From assembly GCF_001421885.1 (NCBI RefSeq), contig NZ_LMLH01000015.1, positions 27,991 through 76,438 of the forward strand: a stretch of 48,448 nucleotides of DNA, in the 5' to 3' direction. Positions 15,820 to 25,664 of the stretch are shown piece after piece. The notes under the pieces are model-generated. The model saw only the letters and a program-made list of their open reading frames with translations, was not told the DNA's origin and did not search any database. The position numbers and the translations under genes were made by a program. The number at the start of each line of letters is the position of its first letter. The stretch's first letter is position 1. The stretch comes from Pseudomonas sp. Leaf48. Its GTDB lineage: Bacteria > Pseudomonadota > Gammaproteobacteria > Pseudomonadales > Pseudomonadaceae.

Positions 15820-17441
15820 CAGACTTTGAATCGCGAAACGCCACTACGCAGCCCTACGGCCACCTGGCTCAGCTCGTCGATGGCGAAGCTGGCCTGGCGC
15901 AGGGATTCGACGGTCTGACTGCTGGCGTCACCCAGTTGCACCAGCGCGTGGTTGATCTGCTCGGCACCGGTGGCTTGGGCCTGCATGCCTTCGTTGACCA
16001 TCAACACCCGTGGCGCCAGCGCCTGAACCTGATGGATGATCTGCGACAGCTGCTCGCCGACTTGCTGCACCTCGGACATGCCCCGGCGCACTTCCTCGGA
16101 GAACTTGTCCATGCCCATGACCCCGGCGGACACCGCCGACTGGATCTCACGGACCATTTGCTCGATGTCATAGGTGGCCACGGCAGTCTGGTCCGCCAGA
16201 CGTCGCACTTCGGTGGCGACCACGGCGAACCCGCGACCGTACTCCCCGGCTTTCTCCGCTTCGATGGCGGCGTTGAGCGACAGCAGGTTGGTCTGGTCGG
16301 CGACCTTGACGATGGTCACCACCACCTGGTTGATGTTGCCGGCCTTCTCGTTGAGGATCGCCAGCTTGGCGTTGACCAGATCGGCCGCGCCCATTACCGA
16401 GTGCATGGTTTCTTCCATCCGCGCCAGGCCCTGTTGCCCGGAGCCGGCGGCCACCGAGGCCTGGTCGGCGGCGGTGGAGACTTCTGTCATGGTGCGCACC
16501 AGGTCACGGGAAGTGGCGGCGATTTCCCGCGACGTCGCGCCGATTTCCGTGGTGGTGGCAGCGGTTTCGGTGGCGGTGGCTTGCTGTTGCTTGGACGTGG
16601 CGGCGATCTCGGTGACCGAGGTGGTGACCTGCACCGACGAGCGCTGGGCCTGGGACACCAGGGACGTCAGCTCGGTCATCATGTCGTTGAAGCCGGTTTC
16701 CACCGCACCGAATTCGTCCTTGCGCTCCAGATTCAGGCGACTGCTGAGATCACCGGTGCGCATGATTCCGAGAATTTCCACGATGCGATTCATCGGCGCC
16801 ATGATGGCGCGCATCAACAACAGGCCGCAGAGGCCGGCCGCCAATACGGCGATCACCAAGGAAATGCCCATGATAACTTTCGCGGTGAGGACAGCGTCGT
16901 CGATGGCTGCTACTTCCGCATCTGCCACTGCCTTGTTGTGGCGCAGGATATCAGTGAGTTTCAGACGACCCGCCGTCCAGGTCGGGGTCAGCTCTTCATT
17001 GAATGTCTCTATCGCTTCGGCGTTCTGATTGCGTTTGTACAACTCGATCACGGCCAACAGAATCCGCTGGTAATCCGCCGCCAGCTTTTCGAACGCGGCG
17101 TACTCGACTTTGTCTTCTTCGGTCGTGACTGTTGCGCGATAGAGCTCCATCTGCTCTTGCAGGCGCGCGGAGTAGCCCTTGAAGTCCGAGACATCCTCAG
17201 CGCTGAAGCCGTTCCCTTGCTCCAGGCCAAGCATGCCCAGCATTCGTAGATAACTGTCGGACCAGGCACTGCGCACCATCGAACTGTGATACAGCCCGGG
17301 AACTGCATCCTCGCGAACACTGGCTTCGCTGGATTCGATCGTCAACAGCCGTGAATACGAGACGACCACCATCAACAGCATAATGGCGATAATTACCGCA
17401 AAACTCGCCAAAATGCGTTGGCGCAACGTCCAGTTCTTCAC
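15819..17441 (-). CDS. wspA: Methyl-accepting chemoreceptor WspA
   Basis: A 540-residue receptor and first gene of the operon. TM1 lies at about 10-30 (ILASFAVIIAIMLLMVVVSY), then a helical four-helix-bundle periplasmic sensor, TM2 at about 190-212 (MGISLVIAVLAAGLCGLLLM), a HAMP domain and a long cytoplasmic signalling domain whose tip reads EAEKAGEYGRGFAVVATEV. WspA responds to surface contact or envelope stress and activates WspE. The start is GTG with GAGG about 8 bp upstream. The 255-bp upstream region (17442-17696) shows only a degenerate REP near 17650-17700 and no promoter I would call. Confidence 0.95.
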   Translation of the reverse strand: MKNWTLRQRILASFAVIIAIMLLMVVVSYSRLLTIESSEASVREDAVPGLYHSSMVRSAWSDSYLRMLGMLGLEQGNGFSAEDVSDFKGYSARLQEQMELYRATVTTEEDKVEYAAFEKLAADYQRILLAVIELYKRNQNAEAIETFNEELTPTWTAGRLKLTDILRHNKAVADAEVAAIDDAVLTAKVIMGISLVIAVLAAGLCGLLLMRAIMAPMNRIVEILGIMRTGDLSSRLNLERKDEFGAVETGFNDMMTELTSLVSQAQRSSVQVTTSVTEIAATSKQQQATATETAATTTEIGATSREIAATSRDLVRTMTEVSTAADQASVAAGSGQQGLARMEETMHSVMGAADLVNAKLAILNEKAGNINQVVVTIVKVADQTNLLSLNAAIEAEKAGEYGRGFAVVATEVRRLADQTAVATYDIEQMVREIQSAVSAGVMGMDKFSEEVRRGMSEVQQVGEQLSQIIHQVQALAPRVLMVNEGMQAQATGAEQINHALVQLGDASSQTVESLRQASFAIDELSQVAVGLRSGVSRFKV

Positions 17442-17696
17442 AGTCGATCCTCGGGCCTGATGCCAAATGGGCGGAGTATAGCCGAGGGCGGTGTTACACC
17501 TATAAGACGGTCGCTTACACTATTTTACCCTTCTGGCAGAAACAGGCTATCAATTGGCCATTAAGACACTGAGCGCAACTGCAATTGTCATCGTGAACAG
17601 GCCCGATCCCACAATAACCTTATGCGAGCACAACATTTGTGCTCGCCGATGGTCCTTGTGGCAGCGAGCCTGCCCGCGGTCAGGCGGCCTCGGCGC

Positions 17697-18380
17697 CTAC
17701 AGCGAAGCCTGGCGCACCTGCCTCTCCAGCTCGGCCTTCAACCCTGGCTCCAGCTTGAGTTGCCGCGCCAGTTCATCGAGGTAGGACTTCTCCATGAAGT
17801 TCTCCTCGTCGACCATCATCACACTGGCGATGTACATTTCAGCGGCGATTTCCGGGGTACTGGCGGCGCGGGCGACAACGCTTGGGTCCAGGGGCATGTT
17901 CAGTTCGGCGTGCAGCCAGTGCTGCAACTCCTGATCGTTGTCCAGTTTGGTGAACGCACCTTCAATCAGTGCACGTTCGCGCTCATCGACGTGACCGTCA
18001 GCCTTGGCCGCGGCCACCATGGCCTTGAGGATTGCCTGGCTGTGCTGCTCGACCTGCACGGCGGGCACGCGGTCGACGGTTTGCGGCTCACGCGCTGATC
18101 CAGCACCCGACTGGGCCTGCCAGTTGCCATAAGCCTTGTAGGCCAGTACGCCTAACGCGGCGAGGCCACCGTAAACCGCGACCTTGCCCCCGACTTTGCG
18201 GGCCTTCTTGTTACCGAGCAGCAAGCCCATTGCCCCGGCGGCCAATGCGCTACCCCCGGCACCGGAGAGCAGACTGCCGAGACCGCCGCTTGCACTCTTG
18301 CCCTGCGCGCCACCGGCCTTGTTCTGCAGCAGGTCCTGACCGGACTTGAATAATTGATCGAGCAATCCGCGGGTGTTCAT
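17697..18380 (-). CDS. DUF533/YebE family, TerB-like domain protein
   Basis: A 227-residue protein. The ATG at 18380 has a strong RBS (GGAGGCGGAAAA) and gives MNTRGLLDQLFKSGQDLL; a longer frame to 18446 lacks support. A Gly/Ser-rich segment and a hydrophobic stretch (about 47-90, SALAAGAMGLLLG and VAVYGGLAALGVLAYKAYG) suggest membrane association. The C-terminal half (about 115-225) is a TerB-like helical domain (LKAMVAAAKADGHVDERERALI). YebE-type proteins are widespread in proteobacteria and some are envelope-stress induced; their biochemical role is unknown. It is on the wspA strand but 255 bp away, so it is probably a separate unit. Confidence 0.88.
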   Translation of the reverse strand: MNTRGLLDQLFKSGQDLLQNKAGGAQGKSASGGLGSLLSGAGGSALAAGAMGLLLGNKKARKVGGKVAVYGGLAALGVLAYKAYGNWQAQSGAGSAREPQTVDRVPAVQVEQHSQAILKAMVAAAKADGHVDERERALIEGAFTKLDNDQELQHWLHAELNMPLDPSVVARAASTPEIAAEMYIASVMMVDEENFMEKSYLDELARQLKLEPGLKAELERQVRQASL

Positions 18381-18585
18381 TTTTCCGCCTCCATAAAAGT
18401 GATTAACCGGAAAATAAGGCCACCAGCCTAGATTGAAAGTGCCCACGACTCGCCCGCAAGAGTGCTTCGAGATGTTGCCTGCGTCCTTGCACTTGCCACT
18501 TCAAGCTCGCAGCTTTCGGCTGCACTCAGAAAAATCGATATAGACTGCAACAAATTGATAAAAACAGCCCACTGGGACCTTTCCC

Positions 18586-19500
18586 ATGATGACCCTGCGT
18601 CAGATCCGTCATTTCATCGCCGTAGCCGAGACCGGCTCCATCTCGGCCGCCGCGCAAACCGCGTTCATTTCCCAGTCGACCCTGACCCTGGCCATCCAGC
18701 AATTGGAAGAAGAAATCGGTGTCAGCCTGTTCAGTCGCCATGCCAAGGGCATGACCCTGACCCACCAGGGCCATCAGTTCCTGCGTCAGGCGCACCTTAT
18801 CCTGGCCACCGTGGACAACGCCAAGCGCAGTCTGCAACAGAGCACCGACCAGGTCGCCGGGCAGTTGATCATCGGCGTAACCAGCCTGGTCGCCGGCTAT
18901 TACCTGGCGGATTTGCTCACGCGCTTCCAGCGCGCCTACCCCAACGTTGAAATCCGCGTGATGGAGGATGAACGCCCTTATATCGAGCACTTGCTGGTCA
19001 GCGGCGAGATTGATGTCGGCGTGCTGATCCTTTCCAACCTCGAAGACCGCCACGCCTTGCAGACCGAAGTTCTGACCCATTCGCCCCATCGACTGTGGCT
19101 ACCGGCCCAGCATCCACTGCTGGAACACGACAGCATCAACCTCGCCGACGTGGCCCGCGAGCCGCTGATTCAGTTGAACGTCGACGAGATGGACCGCAAT
19201 GCCCAGCGCATGTGGTCCGCCGCCTCATTGCAGCCGCGCATCACCCTGAGAACCGCCTCAACCGAAGCCGTGCGAAGCCTGGTGGCTGCGGGATTGGGCG
19301 TGTCGATCCAGCCCGACATGACTTATCGCCCCTGGTCCCTTGAGGGCGACATCATCGAAGCGCGCACCATCGCCGACCTGAGCCAGACCCTCGACGTCGG
19401 CCTGGCCTGGCGTCGCGGCACCGCACGCCCGGCGCTGGTGGACCCGTTCCTCACCGTCGCCCGTGAACAGCCTCATGGCGGGCGCAAGCCATCTATTTAA
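18586..19500 (+). CDS. LysR-family transcriptional regulator of the ydc/pat locus
   Basis: A 304-residue LysR regulator with an N-terminal winged helix (about 1-60: LRQIRHFIAVAETGSISAAA, then SQSTLTLAIQQLEEEIGVSL) and a substrate-binding-like effector domain. The gene starts ATGATG, so the exact start may be 18586 or 18589. It ends 102 bp before the aldehyde dehydrogenase gene on the same strand. By position it probably controls the dehydrogenase-transporter genes downstream. In E. coli the equivalent ydcSTUV-patD cluster is preceded by the MocR-type YdcR, so the regulator type differs here. The effector is unknown. Confidence 0.88.
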   Translation: MMTLRQIRHFIAVAETGSISAAAQTAFISQSTLTLAIQQLEEEIGVSLFSRHAKGMTLTHQGHQFLRQAHLILATVDNAKRSLQQSTDQVAGQLIIGVTSLVAGYYLADLLTRFQRAYPNVEIRVMEDERPYIEHLLVSGEIDVGVLILSNLEDRHALQTEVLTHSPHRLWLPAQHPLLEHDSINLADVAREPLIQLNVDEMDRNAQRMWSAASLQPRITLRTASTEAVRSLVAAGLGVSIQPDMTYRPWSLEGDIIEARTIADLSQTLDVGLAWRRGTARPALVDPFLTVAREQPHGGRKPSI

Positions 19501-19602
19501 TCGAACGCTACCTTCAGTATTTAGAATTTGTCGACCTCGGGTCCGCGCACTAGTCTTGTCGTATCTATATAAGACGGCCAGGCCCCAGTCACAGGGAGCA
19601 GC

Positions 19603-21090
19603 ATGGCTATACAAGAAAAGAGAACCCGAAAGATGGCTGGCGCACAGACCCCGTTGTTCACCGCTCTGTTGATCGATGGTGAATTAGTTGCCGGCCAGGG
19701 CCGCGCCGAGCCGATTCTCAATCCGGCCACCGGCGAAGTCATCACACAGATCGCCGAAGCCAGCACCGAGCAAGTCGAAGCGGCCATACTCGCCGCCCAC
19801 CGCGCCTTCGCCGGTTGGTCACGGACCACGCCGCAGCAGCGCTCGAACCTGTTGCTGGACATCGCCAACACCATCGAAAAGAACGCCGACCTGCTTGCCC
19901 GCCTCGAATCCATGAACTGCGGCAAGCCGCTGCACCTGGCCCGCCAGGATGACCTCAGCGCCACGGTCGACGTGTTCCGCTTCTTCGCCGGCGCCGTGCG
20001 TTGCCAGACCGGCCAGCTCAGCGGTGAATACGCACCGGGCTACACCAGCATGGTGCGCCGCGACCCTATCGGCGTCGTCGCCTCGATAGCGCCGTGGAAC
20101 TACCCGATCATGATGGCCGCGTGGAAGATCGCGCCGGCCCTCGCCGCCGGCAATACCCTGGTGTTCAAACCCTCGGAACACACACCGCTGTCGATCCTGG
20201 CCCTGGCCCCGGCACTGGCCGAGATCCTGCCGCCGGGCGTGATCAACATTATCTGCGGCGGCGGTGAAGGCGTCGGCAGTCACCTGGTGAGCCATCCTAA
20301 AGTGCGCATGGTGTCGCTGACCGGCGATATCGTCACCGGACAAAAAATCCTCCAGGCTGCGTCGAAAACACTTAAACGCACCCACCTGGAACTTGGCGGC
20401 AAGGCCCCGGTGATCGTCTGCAACGATGCCGACATCCAGGCTGTGGTCGAAGGCGTGCGCACCTATGGCTATTACAACGCCGGTCAGGATTGCACCGCCG
20501 CTTGCCGGATTTATGCTCAGGCCGGCATTCATGACCGCCTGGTGGCCGAACTCGGCGCGGCGGTGAGCAGCCTGCGCTTCGCCGGCAAACGCGACGCCGA
20601 CAATGAAATCGGCCCGCTGATCAGCACCCGTCAGCGCGACCGCGTGGCCAGTTTCGTCGAGCGTGCCCTCGGCCAGCCGCACATCGAGCGGGTAACCGGC
20701 GCGGCAGTGCATTCAGGAGCCGGTTTCTACTATCAGCCGACCCTGCTGGCCGGCTGCAAGCAAAACGATGAAATCGTCCAGCGCGAAGTCTTCGGTCCAG
20801 TGGTCACGGTGACCCGTTTCGATGAACTCTCACAAGTCGTGGACTGGGCCAACGACTCGGAGTACGGCCTGGCTTCCTCGGTCTGGACCCAGAACCTCGA
20901 CAAGGCCATGCAGGTCGCGGCACGCCTGCAATATGGCTGCACCTGGATCAACAGCCATTTCATGCTGGTCAGCGAAATGCCCCACGGCGGCCTGAAGCGT
21001 TCGGGCTACGGCAAGGACCTGTCCAGCGATTCCCTTCAGGATTACAGCGTGGTGCGGCACATCATGGCGCGCCATGGCCAGCATCTCTGA
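19603..21090 (+). CDS. PatD-like aldehyde dehydrogenase, first paralogue
   Basis: A 495-residue NAD(P)-dependent aldehyde dehydrogenase. The catalytic Cys297 is in [16 protein letters not shown] and the general-base Glu in HLELGGKAP; the nucleotide-binding site is around [20 protein letters not shown]. These segments are nearly the same as in the PatD-like gene at 25808, so the two are close paralogues. The likely reaction is oxidation of 4-aminobutyraldehyde or a related amino-aldehyde to the acid (GABA). A start at 19633 is also possible; 19603 has GGGAG 4 bp upstream. It begins the unit that continues into the binding protein 84 bp downstream. Confidence 0.88.
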   Translation: MAIQEKRTRKMAGAQTPLFTALLIDGELVAGQGRAEPILNPATGEVITQIAEASTEQVEAAILAAHRAFAGWSRTTPQQRSNLLLDIANTIEKNADLLARLESMNCGKPLHLARQDDLSATVDVFRFFAGAVRCQTGQLSGEYAPGYTSMVRRDPIGVVASIAPWNYPIMMAAWKIAPALAAGNTLVFKPSEHTPLSILALAPALAEILPPGVINIICGGGEGVGSHLVSHPKVRMVSLTGDIVTGQKILQAASKTLKRTHLELGGKAPVIVCNDADIQAVVEGVRTYGYYNAGQDCTAACRIYAQAGIHDRLVAELGAAVSSLRFAGKRDADNEIGPLISTRQRDRVASFVERALGQPHIERVTGAAVHSGAGFYYQPTLLAGCKQNDEIVQREVFGPVVTVTRFDELSQVVDWANDSEYGLASSVWTQNLDKAMQVAARLQYGCTWINSHFMLVSEMPHGGLKRSGYGKDLSSDSLQDYSVVRHIMARHGQHL

Positions 21091-21174
21091 CTACGCTAAT
21101 AACAAGCCGCTGACGGCATGCTTCACCACGTTCAAAACACTGCCCCGACCATAATTAAAAAAGAGGGAAATTCC

Positions 21175-22326
21175 ATGTTCGTGCACAAGACCGCACTGCT
21201 CAGTGCAATCACCACCGCGCTGCTGGCCAGCGTCAGTGTCCAGGCCGCAGAGCCCCTCACGGCCGTCGGTGCCGGCGAGGGTCAACTGGATATTGTCGCC
21301 TGGCCGGGCTACATCGAACGTGGCGAGAGCGACAAGGCCTACGACTGGGTGACCGGCTTCGAGAAAGAAACCGGCTGCAAGGTCAACGTCAAGACCGCTG
21401 CTACCTCTGATGAAATGGTCAGCCTGATGGCCAAGGGCGGATACGACCTGGTGACCGCGTCCGGCGACGCTTCCCTGCGCCTGATCGTCGGCAAGCGGGT
21501 ACAGCCGATCAACACGGCGCTGATTTCGAACTGGAAGAATCTCGACCCGCGCCTCAAGGATGCGCCGTGGTACGTAGTCAATAAACAGACCTACGGCACC
21601 CCGTACCAGTGGGGCCCGAACGTGCTGATGTACAACACCAACGTGTTCAAGACCGCGCCCACCAGTTGGGGCGTGCTGTTCGACGCGCAGAACCTGCCGG
21701 ACGGCAAACCGAACAAGGGTCGCGTACAGGCGTATGACGGTCCGATCTACATTGCCGACGCGGCGCTGTACCTGAAAACCGCCAAGCCGGAACTGGGTAT
21801 CCAGAGCCCGTACGAACTGACCGAAGCGCAGTACAAAGCCGTGCTCGACCTGTTGCGCGCCCAGCAGCCGTTGATCCACCGCTACTGGCATGACACCACG
21901 GTTCAAATGAGCGACTTCAAGAACGAGGGCGTAGTCGCCTCCGGCGCCTGGCCGTACCAGGTCAACGGTCTGATCAACGAGAAGCAGCCAATCGCTTCGA
22001 CCATCCCGAAAGAAGGCGCCACCGGTTGGGCCGACACCACCATGTTGCACACCGAGGCCAAGCACCCGAACTGTGCGTACAAGTGGATGGACTGGTCACT
22101 GCAACCGAAAGTCCAGGGCGATGTCGCGGCATGGTTCGGCTCGTTGCCAGCGGTGCCGGCGGCTTGCAAAGGCAGTGAGCTGCTCGGCGCCGAGGGCTGC
22201 AAGACCAACGGTTTCGACCAGTTCGACAAAATCGCTTTCTGGAAAACCCCGCAGGCTGAAGGCGGCAAGTTCGTGCCGTACAGCCGCTGGACCCAGGATT
22301 ACATTGCGATCATGGGTGGGCGCTGA
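21175..22326 (+). CDS. ydcS: Periplasmic polyamine-type binding protein YdcS
   Basis: A 383-residue periplasmic solute-binding protein with a Sec signal peptide (MFVHKTALLSAITTALLASV, cleavage near VQA-AE). GAGGG 10 bp upstream supports this ATG over an upstream one at 21118. Segments such as LDIVAWPGYIERG, TAATSDEMVSLM, GGYDLVTASGDASLRLI and the C-terminal YIAIMGGR match the E. coli YdcS sequence as I remember it, and the length is almost the same. It is the receptor of a spermidine/putrescine-class ABC importer. E. coli YdcS has also been linked to polyhydroxybutyrate synthesis, so ligand choice is open. A 516-bp repeat-rich gap separates it from the ATPase gene. Confidence 0.93.
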   Translation: MFVHKTALLSAITTALLASVSVQAAEPLTAVGAGEGQLDIVAWPGYIERGESDKAYDWVTGFEKETGCKVNVKTAATSDEMVSLMAKGGYDLVTASGDASLRLIVGKRVQPINTALISNWKNLDPRLKDAPWYVVNKQTYGTPYQWGPNVLMYNTNVFKTAPTSWGVLFDAQNLPDGKPNKGRVQAYDGPIYIADAALYLKTAKPELGIQSPYELTEAQYKAVLDLLRAQQPLIHRYWHDTTVQMSDFKNEGVVASGAWPYQVNGLINEKQPIASTIPKEGATGWADTTMLHTEAKHPNCAYKWMDWSLQPKVQGDVAAWFGSLPAVPAACKGSELLGAEGCKTNGFDQFDKIAFWKTPQAEGGKFVPYSRWTQDYIAIMGGR

Positions 22327-22345
22327 CTCAAGTGCGATCCGGTCG

Positions 22346-22481
22346 AGCTCCCTTTGCCCCTCTTCCCCCTGAGGGAAAGGGCTGGGGTGAGGGGGTAGCT
22401 TTTGACGTTGCTCTTCAATTATGGGCAATGACCGAAACCGCTGCCCTCACCCCCCGCCCTCTCCCGGAGGGAGAGGGAGCT
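22346..22481. repeat. Inverted pair of purine/pyrimidine-rich palindromes
   Basis: A first element (22346-22400) runs from AGCTCCCTTTGCCCCTCTTC to GGGGTGAGGGGGTAGCT. A second (22441-22481) is an inverted, slightly shorter copy that ends GGAGGGAGAGGGAGCT. Each is itself palindromic around a CTGAGGG/CGGAGGG centre. This is a common type of dispersed intergenic repeat in proteobacteria. The second element runs straight into the 38-bp tandem array. Confidence 0.8.
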
Positions 22482-22769
22482 AAAAGCAGATTGCATTTCA
22501 TCTGCGAGATGTGCGAGCTCAAAGCAGATCGCATTTCACCTGCAGGATGTGTGAGCTAAAAGCAGATCGCATTTCACCTGCAGGATGTGTGAGCTAAAAG
22601 CGGATCGCATTTCACCTGCAGGATGTGTGAGCTAAAAGCAGATCGCATTTCACCTGCAGGATGTGTGAGCTAAAAGCGGATCGCATTTCTCCGGCCAGAT
22701 GTGTGAGCTAAAAGCGAATCGCATTTCATCTGCCAGGTGTGTGAGCTGAAAGCAGATCGCATTCACCGC
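22478..22769. repeat. 38-bp direct tandem repeat, seven full copies plus a partial
   Basis: Units begin at 22478, 22516, 22554, 22592, 22630, 22668 and 22706, with a partial eighth from 22744 to about 22769. The unit starts AGCTAAAAGCAGATCGCATT and ends with TGCAGGATGTGTG. The middle copies differ only at an A/G (AGCAGATC or AGCGGATC); the first, sixth and seventh are more diverged, so the array probably grew from the centre. The period is not a multiple of three and no reading frame spans it. There are no unique spacers, so it is not a CRISPR. Confidence 0.95.
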
Positions 22770-22800
22770 TAGACGATTCAGTTTTTTCAGAAGTCCAGGC

Positions 22801-22829
22801 AGGGCCGTTGCGACGGCCCTCGCCTTTTT
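22801..22829 (+). terminator. Hairpin with T-tract just before ydcT
   Basis: AGGGCCGT-TGCG-ACGGCCCT is a perfect 8-bp stem with a 4-nt loop, followed by CGCCTTTTT. It ends only 13 bp before the ydcT ATG, inside the likely leader, so it could terminate ydcS transcripts or act as an attenuator between binding protein and transporter core. Confidence 0.7.
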
Positions 22830-22842
22830 GGAGCACCGCACC

Positions 22843-23880
22843 ATGACGCTTGCAGTCCAATTCACCAACGTTTCCCGTCTGTTCGGCGAAGTGAAGGCCG
22901 TAGACCGGGTTTCCATCGACATCCAGGACGGCGAGTTCTTCTCCATGCTGGGGCCTTCCGGCTCGGGCAAAACCACCTGTCTGCGCCTGATCGCCGGCTT
23001 CGAACAACCGAGCGCCGGCTCCATCCGTATTCATGGCGAAGAAGCCGCCGGGCTGCCGCCGTATCAACGCGACGTGAACACCGTGTTCCAGGATTACGCG
23101 CTGTTCCCGCACATGAACGTTCGCGACAACGTCGCCTACGGCCTGAAAGTCAAAGGCGTGGGCAAGATTGAACGCCTCAAGCGCGCCGAAGAAACCCTCG
23201 ACATGGTCGCCCTGGCTGGCTATGGCGAGCGCAAGCCGGTGCAACTGTCCGGTGGTCAGCGCCAGCGTGTGGCCCTGGCCCGCGCCCTGGTCAATCGTCC
23301 GCGCGTATTGCTGCTCGACGAGCCCCTCGGCGCTCTCGACCTGAAGCTGCGCGAGCAAATGCAGAGCGAGCTGAAAAAGCTGCAGCGCCAGCTCGGCATC
23401 ACCTTCATTTTCGTTACCCATGACCAGACTGAAGCGCTGTCGATGTCCGATCGCGTTGCAGTATTCAACAAGGGCCGCATCGAACAAGTCGATACGCCGC
23501 GCAACCTGTACATGAAACCGGCCACCACCTTCGTCGCGGAATTCGTTGGCACCTCCAACGTGATCCGCGGCGAGCTGGCCAAGCAGTTGAGTGGCAATCC
23601 GCAGCCGTTCTCGATTCGCCCGGAACACGTGCGCTTCGCCGAAGGCCCGCTGGCCAGCCACGAGATTGAAGTCAGCGGTTTGCTGCACGATATCCAGTAC
23701 CAAGGCAGTTCGACTCGCTATGAGCTGAAACTGGAAAACGGCCAGAGCCTGAACATCAGTAAGGCCAACAACCAGTGGCTGGATACCAGCGCACAGCACC
23801 AGACCGGACAGCGCATCAGTGCACGCTGGGCGCGCGAAGCCATGATCCCGTTGCACGACACCGCAGCGGGCGGGGTGTGA
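22843..23880 (+). CDS. ydcT: Polyamine-type ABC transporter ATP-binding protein
   Basis: A 345-residue ATPase with Walker A GPSGSGKTT, signature LSGGQRQRVALARAL, Walker B VLLLDEPLGALD, the switch His in FVTHDQTEALSMSD, and a C-terminal TOBE-like domain (about 270-340). The ATG has GGAG 9 bp upstream; a TTG 15 bp earlier is less likely. It energises import with YdcS, YdcU and YdcV. The ydcU start follows its stop after a single base, so the permease is translationally coupled. Length agrees with E. coli YdcT (about 337). Confidence 0.93.
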   Translation: MTLAVQFTNVSRLFGEVKAVDRVSIDIQDGEFFSMLGPSGSGKTTCLRLIAGFEQPSAGSIRIHGEEAAGLPPYQRDVNTVFQDYALFPHMNVRDNVAYGLKVKGVGKIERLKRAEETLDMVALAGYGERKPVQLSGGQRQRVALARALVNRPRVLLLDEPLGALDLKLREQMQSELKKLQRQLGITFIFVTHDQTEALSMSDRVAVFNKGRIEQVDTPRNLYMKPATTFVAEFVGTSNVIRGELAKQLSGNPQPFSIRPEHVRFAEGPLASHEIEVSGLLHDIQYQGSSTRYELKLENGQSLNISKANNQWLDTSAQHQTGQRISARWAREAMIPLHDTAAGGV

Positions 23881-23881
23881 G

Positions 23882-24829
23882 ATGAACAGCGTGGCTCTCG
23901 CTCAATCTTCGGCCAGCGGCTCACTGCTGCGCAGGTTTTCCAACCTGTTGTATCGCCGACCGAATTTTTACCTGTCGCTACTGTTGGTACCGCCGCTGCT
24001 GTGGTTCGGTGCGATCTATCTCGGTTCGTTGCTGGTTCTGCTGTGGCAAGGCTTCTACACCTTCGATGACTTCACCATGGCGGTCACCCCCGACCTGACC
24101 CTGGCGAACTTTGCCGCACTGTTCCAGCCATCGAACTTCGACATCATCCTGCGCACCCTCGGCATGGCGATTGCCGTGTCGATCGCCAGCGCCATCGTCG
24201 CGTTCCCGATCGCCTATTACATGGCGCGCTACACCACCGGCAAGACCAAGGCGTTCTTCTACATCGCGGTGATGATGCCGATGTGGGCCAGCTACATCGT
24301 CAAGGCCTATGCCTGGACCTTGCTGCTGGCCAAGGGCGGCGTGGCCCAGTGGTTCGTGCAGCACTTGGGGCTGGAGCCGCTCCTGCAACTGGTGCTGGGC
24401 ATTCCGGGCGTCGGTGGCAGCACCCTGTCGACCTCGCACCTGGGGCGCTTCATGGTGTTCGTCTACATCTGGCTGCCGTTCATGATCCTGCCGATCCAGG
24501 CCTCGCTGGAACGCCTGCCGCCGTCGTTGCTGCAAGCCTCCGCCGACCTTGGGGCCAAGCCGCGCCAGACCTTTATGCAGGTGATCCTGCCGCTGTCGAT
24601 CCCGGGCATTGCCGCAGGCTCGATCTTCACCTTCTCTCTGACGCTCGGTGACTTCATCGTGCCGCAACTGGTGGGCCCACCCGGCTACTTCGTCGGCAGC
24701 ATGGTCTACGCCCAGCAAGGCGCGATCGGCAACATGCCAATGGCCGCAGCGTTCACCCTGGTGCCGATCGTGCTGATCGCCATCTACCTCTCCATCGTCA
24801 AACGCCTGGGGGCCTTCGATGCACTCTGA
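23882..24829 (+). CDS. ydcU: ABC transporter permease (PotB/YdcU type)
   Basis: A 315-residue inner-membrane permease with about six transmembrane segments, the first at about 30-55 ([20 protein letters not shown]). The binding-protein-dependent transport motif (EAA loop) is [20 protein letters not shown], the contact with the ATPase. It overlaps the next permease gene by 11 bp. The order binding protein, ATPase, permease, permease, dehydrogenase is the same as in E. coli ydcSTUV-patD. Confidence 0.93.
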   Translation: MNSVALAQSSASGSLLRRFSNLLYRRPNFYLSLLLVPPLLWFGAIYLGSLLVLLWQGFYTFDDFTMAVTPDLTLANFAALFQPSNFDIILRTLGMAIAVSIASAIVAFPIAYYMARYTTGKTKAFFYIAVMMPMWASYIVKAYAWTLLLAKGGVAQWFVQHLGLEPLLQLVLGIPGVGGSTLSTSHLGRFMVFVYIWLPFMILPIQASLERLPPSLLQASADLGAKPRQTFMQVILPLSIPGIAAGSIFTFSLTLGDFIVPQLVGPPGYFVGSMVYAQQGAIGNMPMAAAFTLVPIVLIAIYLSIVKRLGAFDAL

Positions 24830-25628
24830 GAAAGCTTCTATTGGCCTGAAAATCGCGGCGTGGGGCGGGCTGGTGTTCCTGCACTTCCCGATCCTGATCA
24901 TCTTCCTGTACGCCTTCAACACCGAAGACGCGGCGTTCAGCTTTCCGCCCAAGGGCTTCACCCTGAAGTGGATCGGCGTGGCGTTCTCGCGGCCGGACGT
25001 GCTCGAAGCGATCAAGCTGTCGTTGCAGATCGCCTCGATTGCCACGCTGATCGCCATGGTCCTTGGCACATTGGCCTCGGCCGCGTTGTACCGCCGGGAT
25101 TTCTTCGGCAAGCAAGGCATTTCGCTGATGCTGATCCTGCCGATCGCCCTGCCGGGGATCATCACCGGGATCGCGCTGCTGGCGACCTTCAAGACACTGG
25201 GGATCGAACCGGGGATGTTCACCATCATCGTCGGTCACGCGACCTTCTGTGTGGTGATCGTCTACAACAACGTCATCGCCCGTTTGCGCCGCACTTCGCA
25301 CAGCCTGATCGAGGCCTCGATGGACCTCGGCGCCGACGGCTGGCAGACCTTCCGCTACATCATCCTGCCGAACCTCGGCTCGGCGTTGCTGGCTGGCGGC
25401 ATGCTCGCTTTCGCGCTGTCGTTCGATGAAATCATCGTCACCACCTTCACCGCCGGCCATGAACGCACCCTGCCGCTGTGGCTGCTCAACCAGCTCAGCC
25501 GCCCACGGGACGTACCGGTGACCAACGTCGTGGCGATGCTGGTGATGATCGTGACCATGCTGCCAATTTTCGGTGCCTATTACCTGACCCGTGGCGGTGA
25601 AAGCGTGGCGGGCAGTGGTGGAAAGTAA
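24819..25628 (+). CDS. ydcV: ABC transporter permease (PotC/YdcV type)
   Basis: A 269-residue inner-membrane permease. The first membrane segment is at about 9-32 ([20 protein letters not shown]); the EAA loop is [20 protein letters not shown]. It pairs with YdcU to form the translocation channel. The gene ends 36 bp before a REPIN, which separates it from patD within what is probably still one transcription unit. Confidence 0.93.
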   Translation: MHSEKASIGLKIAAWGGLVFLHFPILIIFLYAFNTEDAAFSFPPKGFTLKWIGVAFSRPDVLEAIKLSLQIASIATLIAMVLGTLASAALYRRDFFGKQGISLMLILPIALPGIITGIALLATFKTLGIEPGMFTIIVGHATFCVVIVYNNVIARLRRTSHSLIEASMDLGADGWQTFRYIILPNLGSALLAGGMLAFALSFDEIIVTTFTAGHERTLPLWLLNQLSRPRDVPVTNVVAMLVMIVTMLPIFGAYYLTRGGESVAGSGGK

Positions 25629-25664
25629 CTGACAACGATTACTCCCGAAAGGAACCGAACTCAA

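Noticed and set aside
19528..19556. Sigma-70 promoter for the first dehydrogenase gene (TTGTCG and TAGTCT)
   Set aside because: The -10 match is poor and other spacings are just as likely, so it was not listed as a feature.
22478..22769. CRISPR array
   Set aside because: The 38-bp units are directly joined with no unique spacers, and no cas gene is near.
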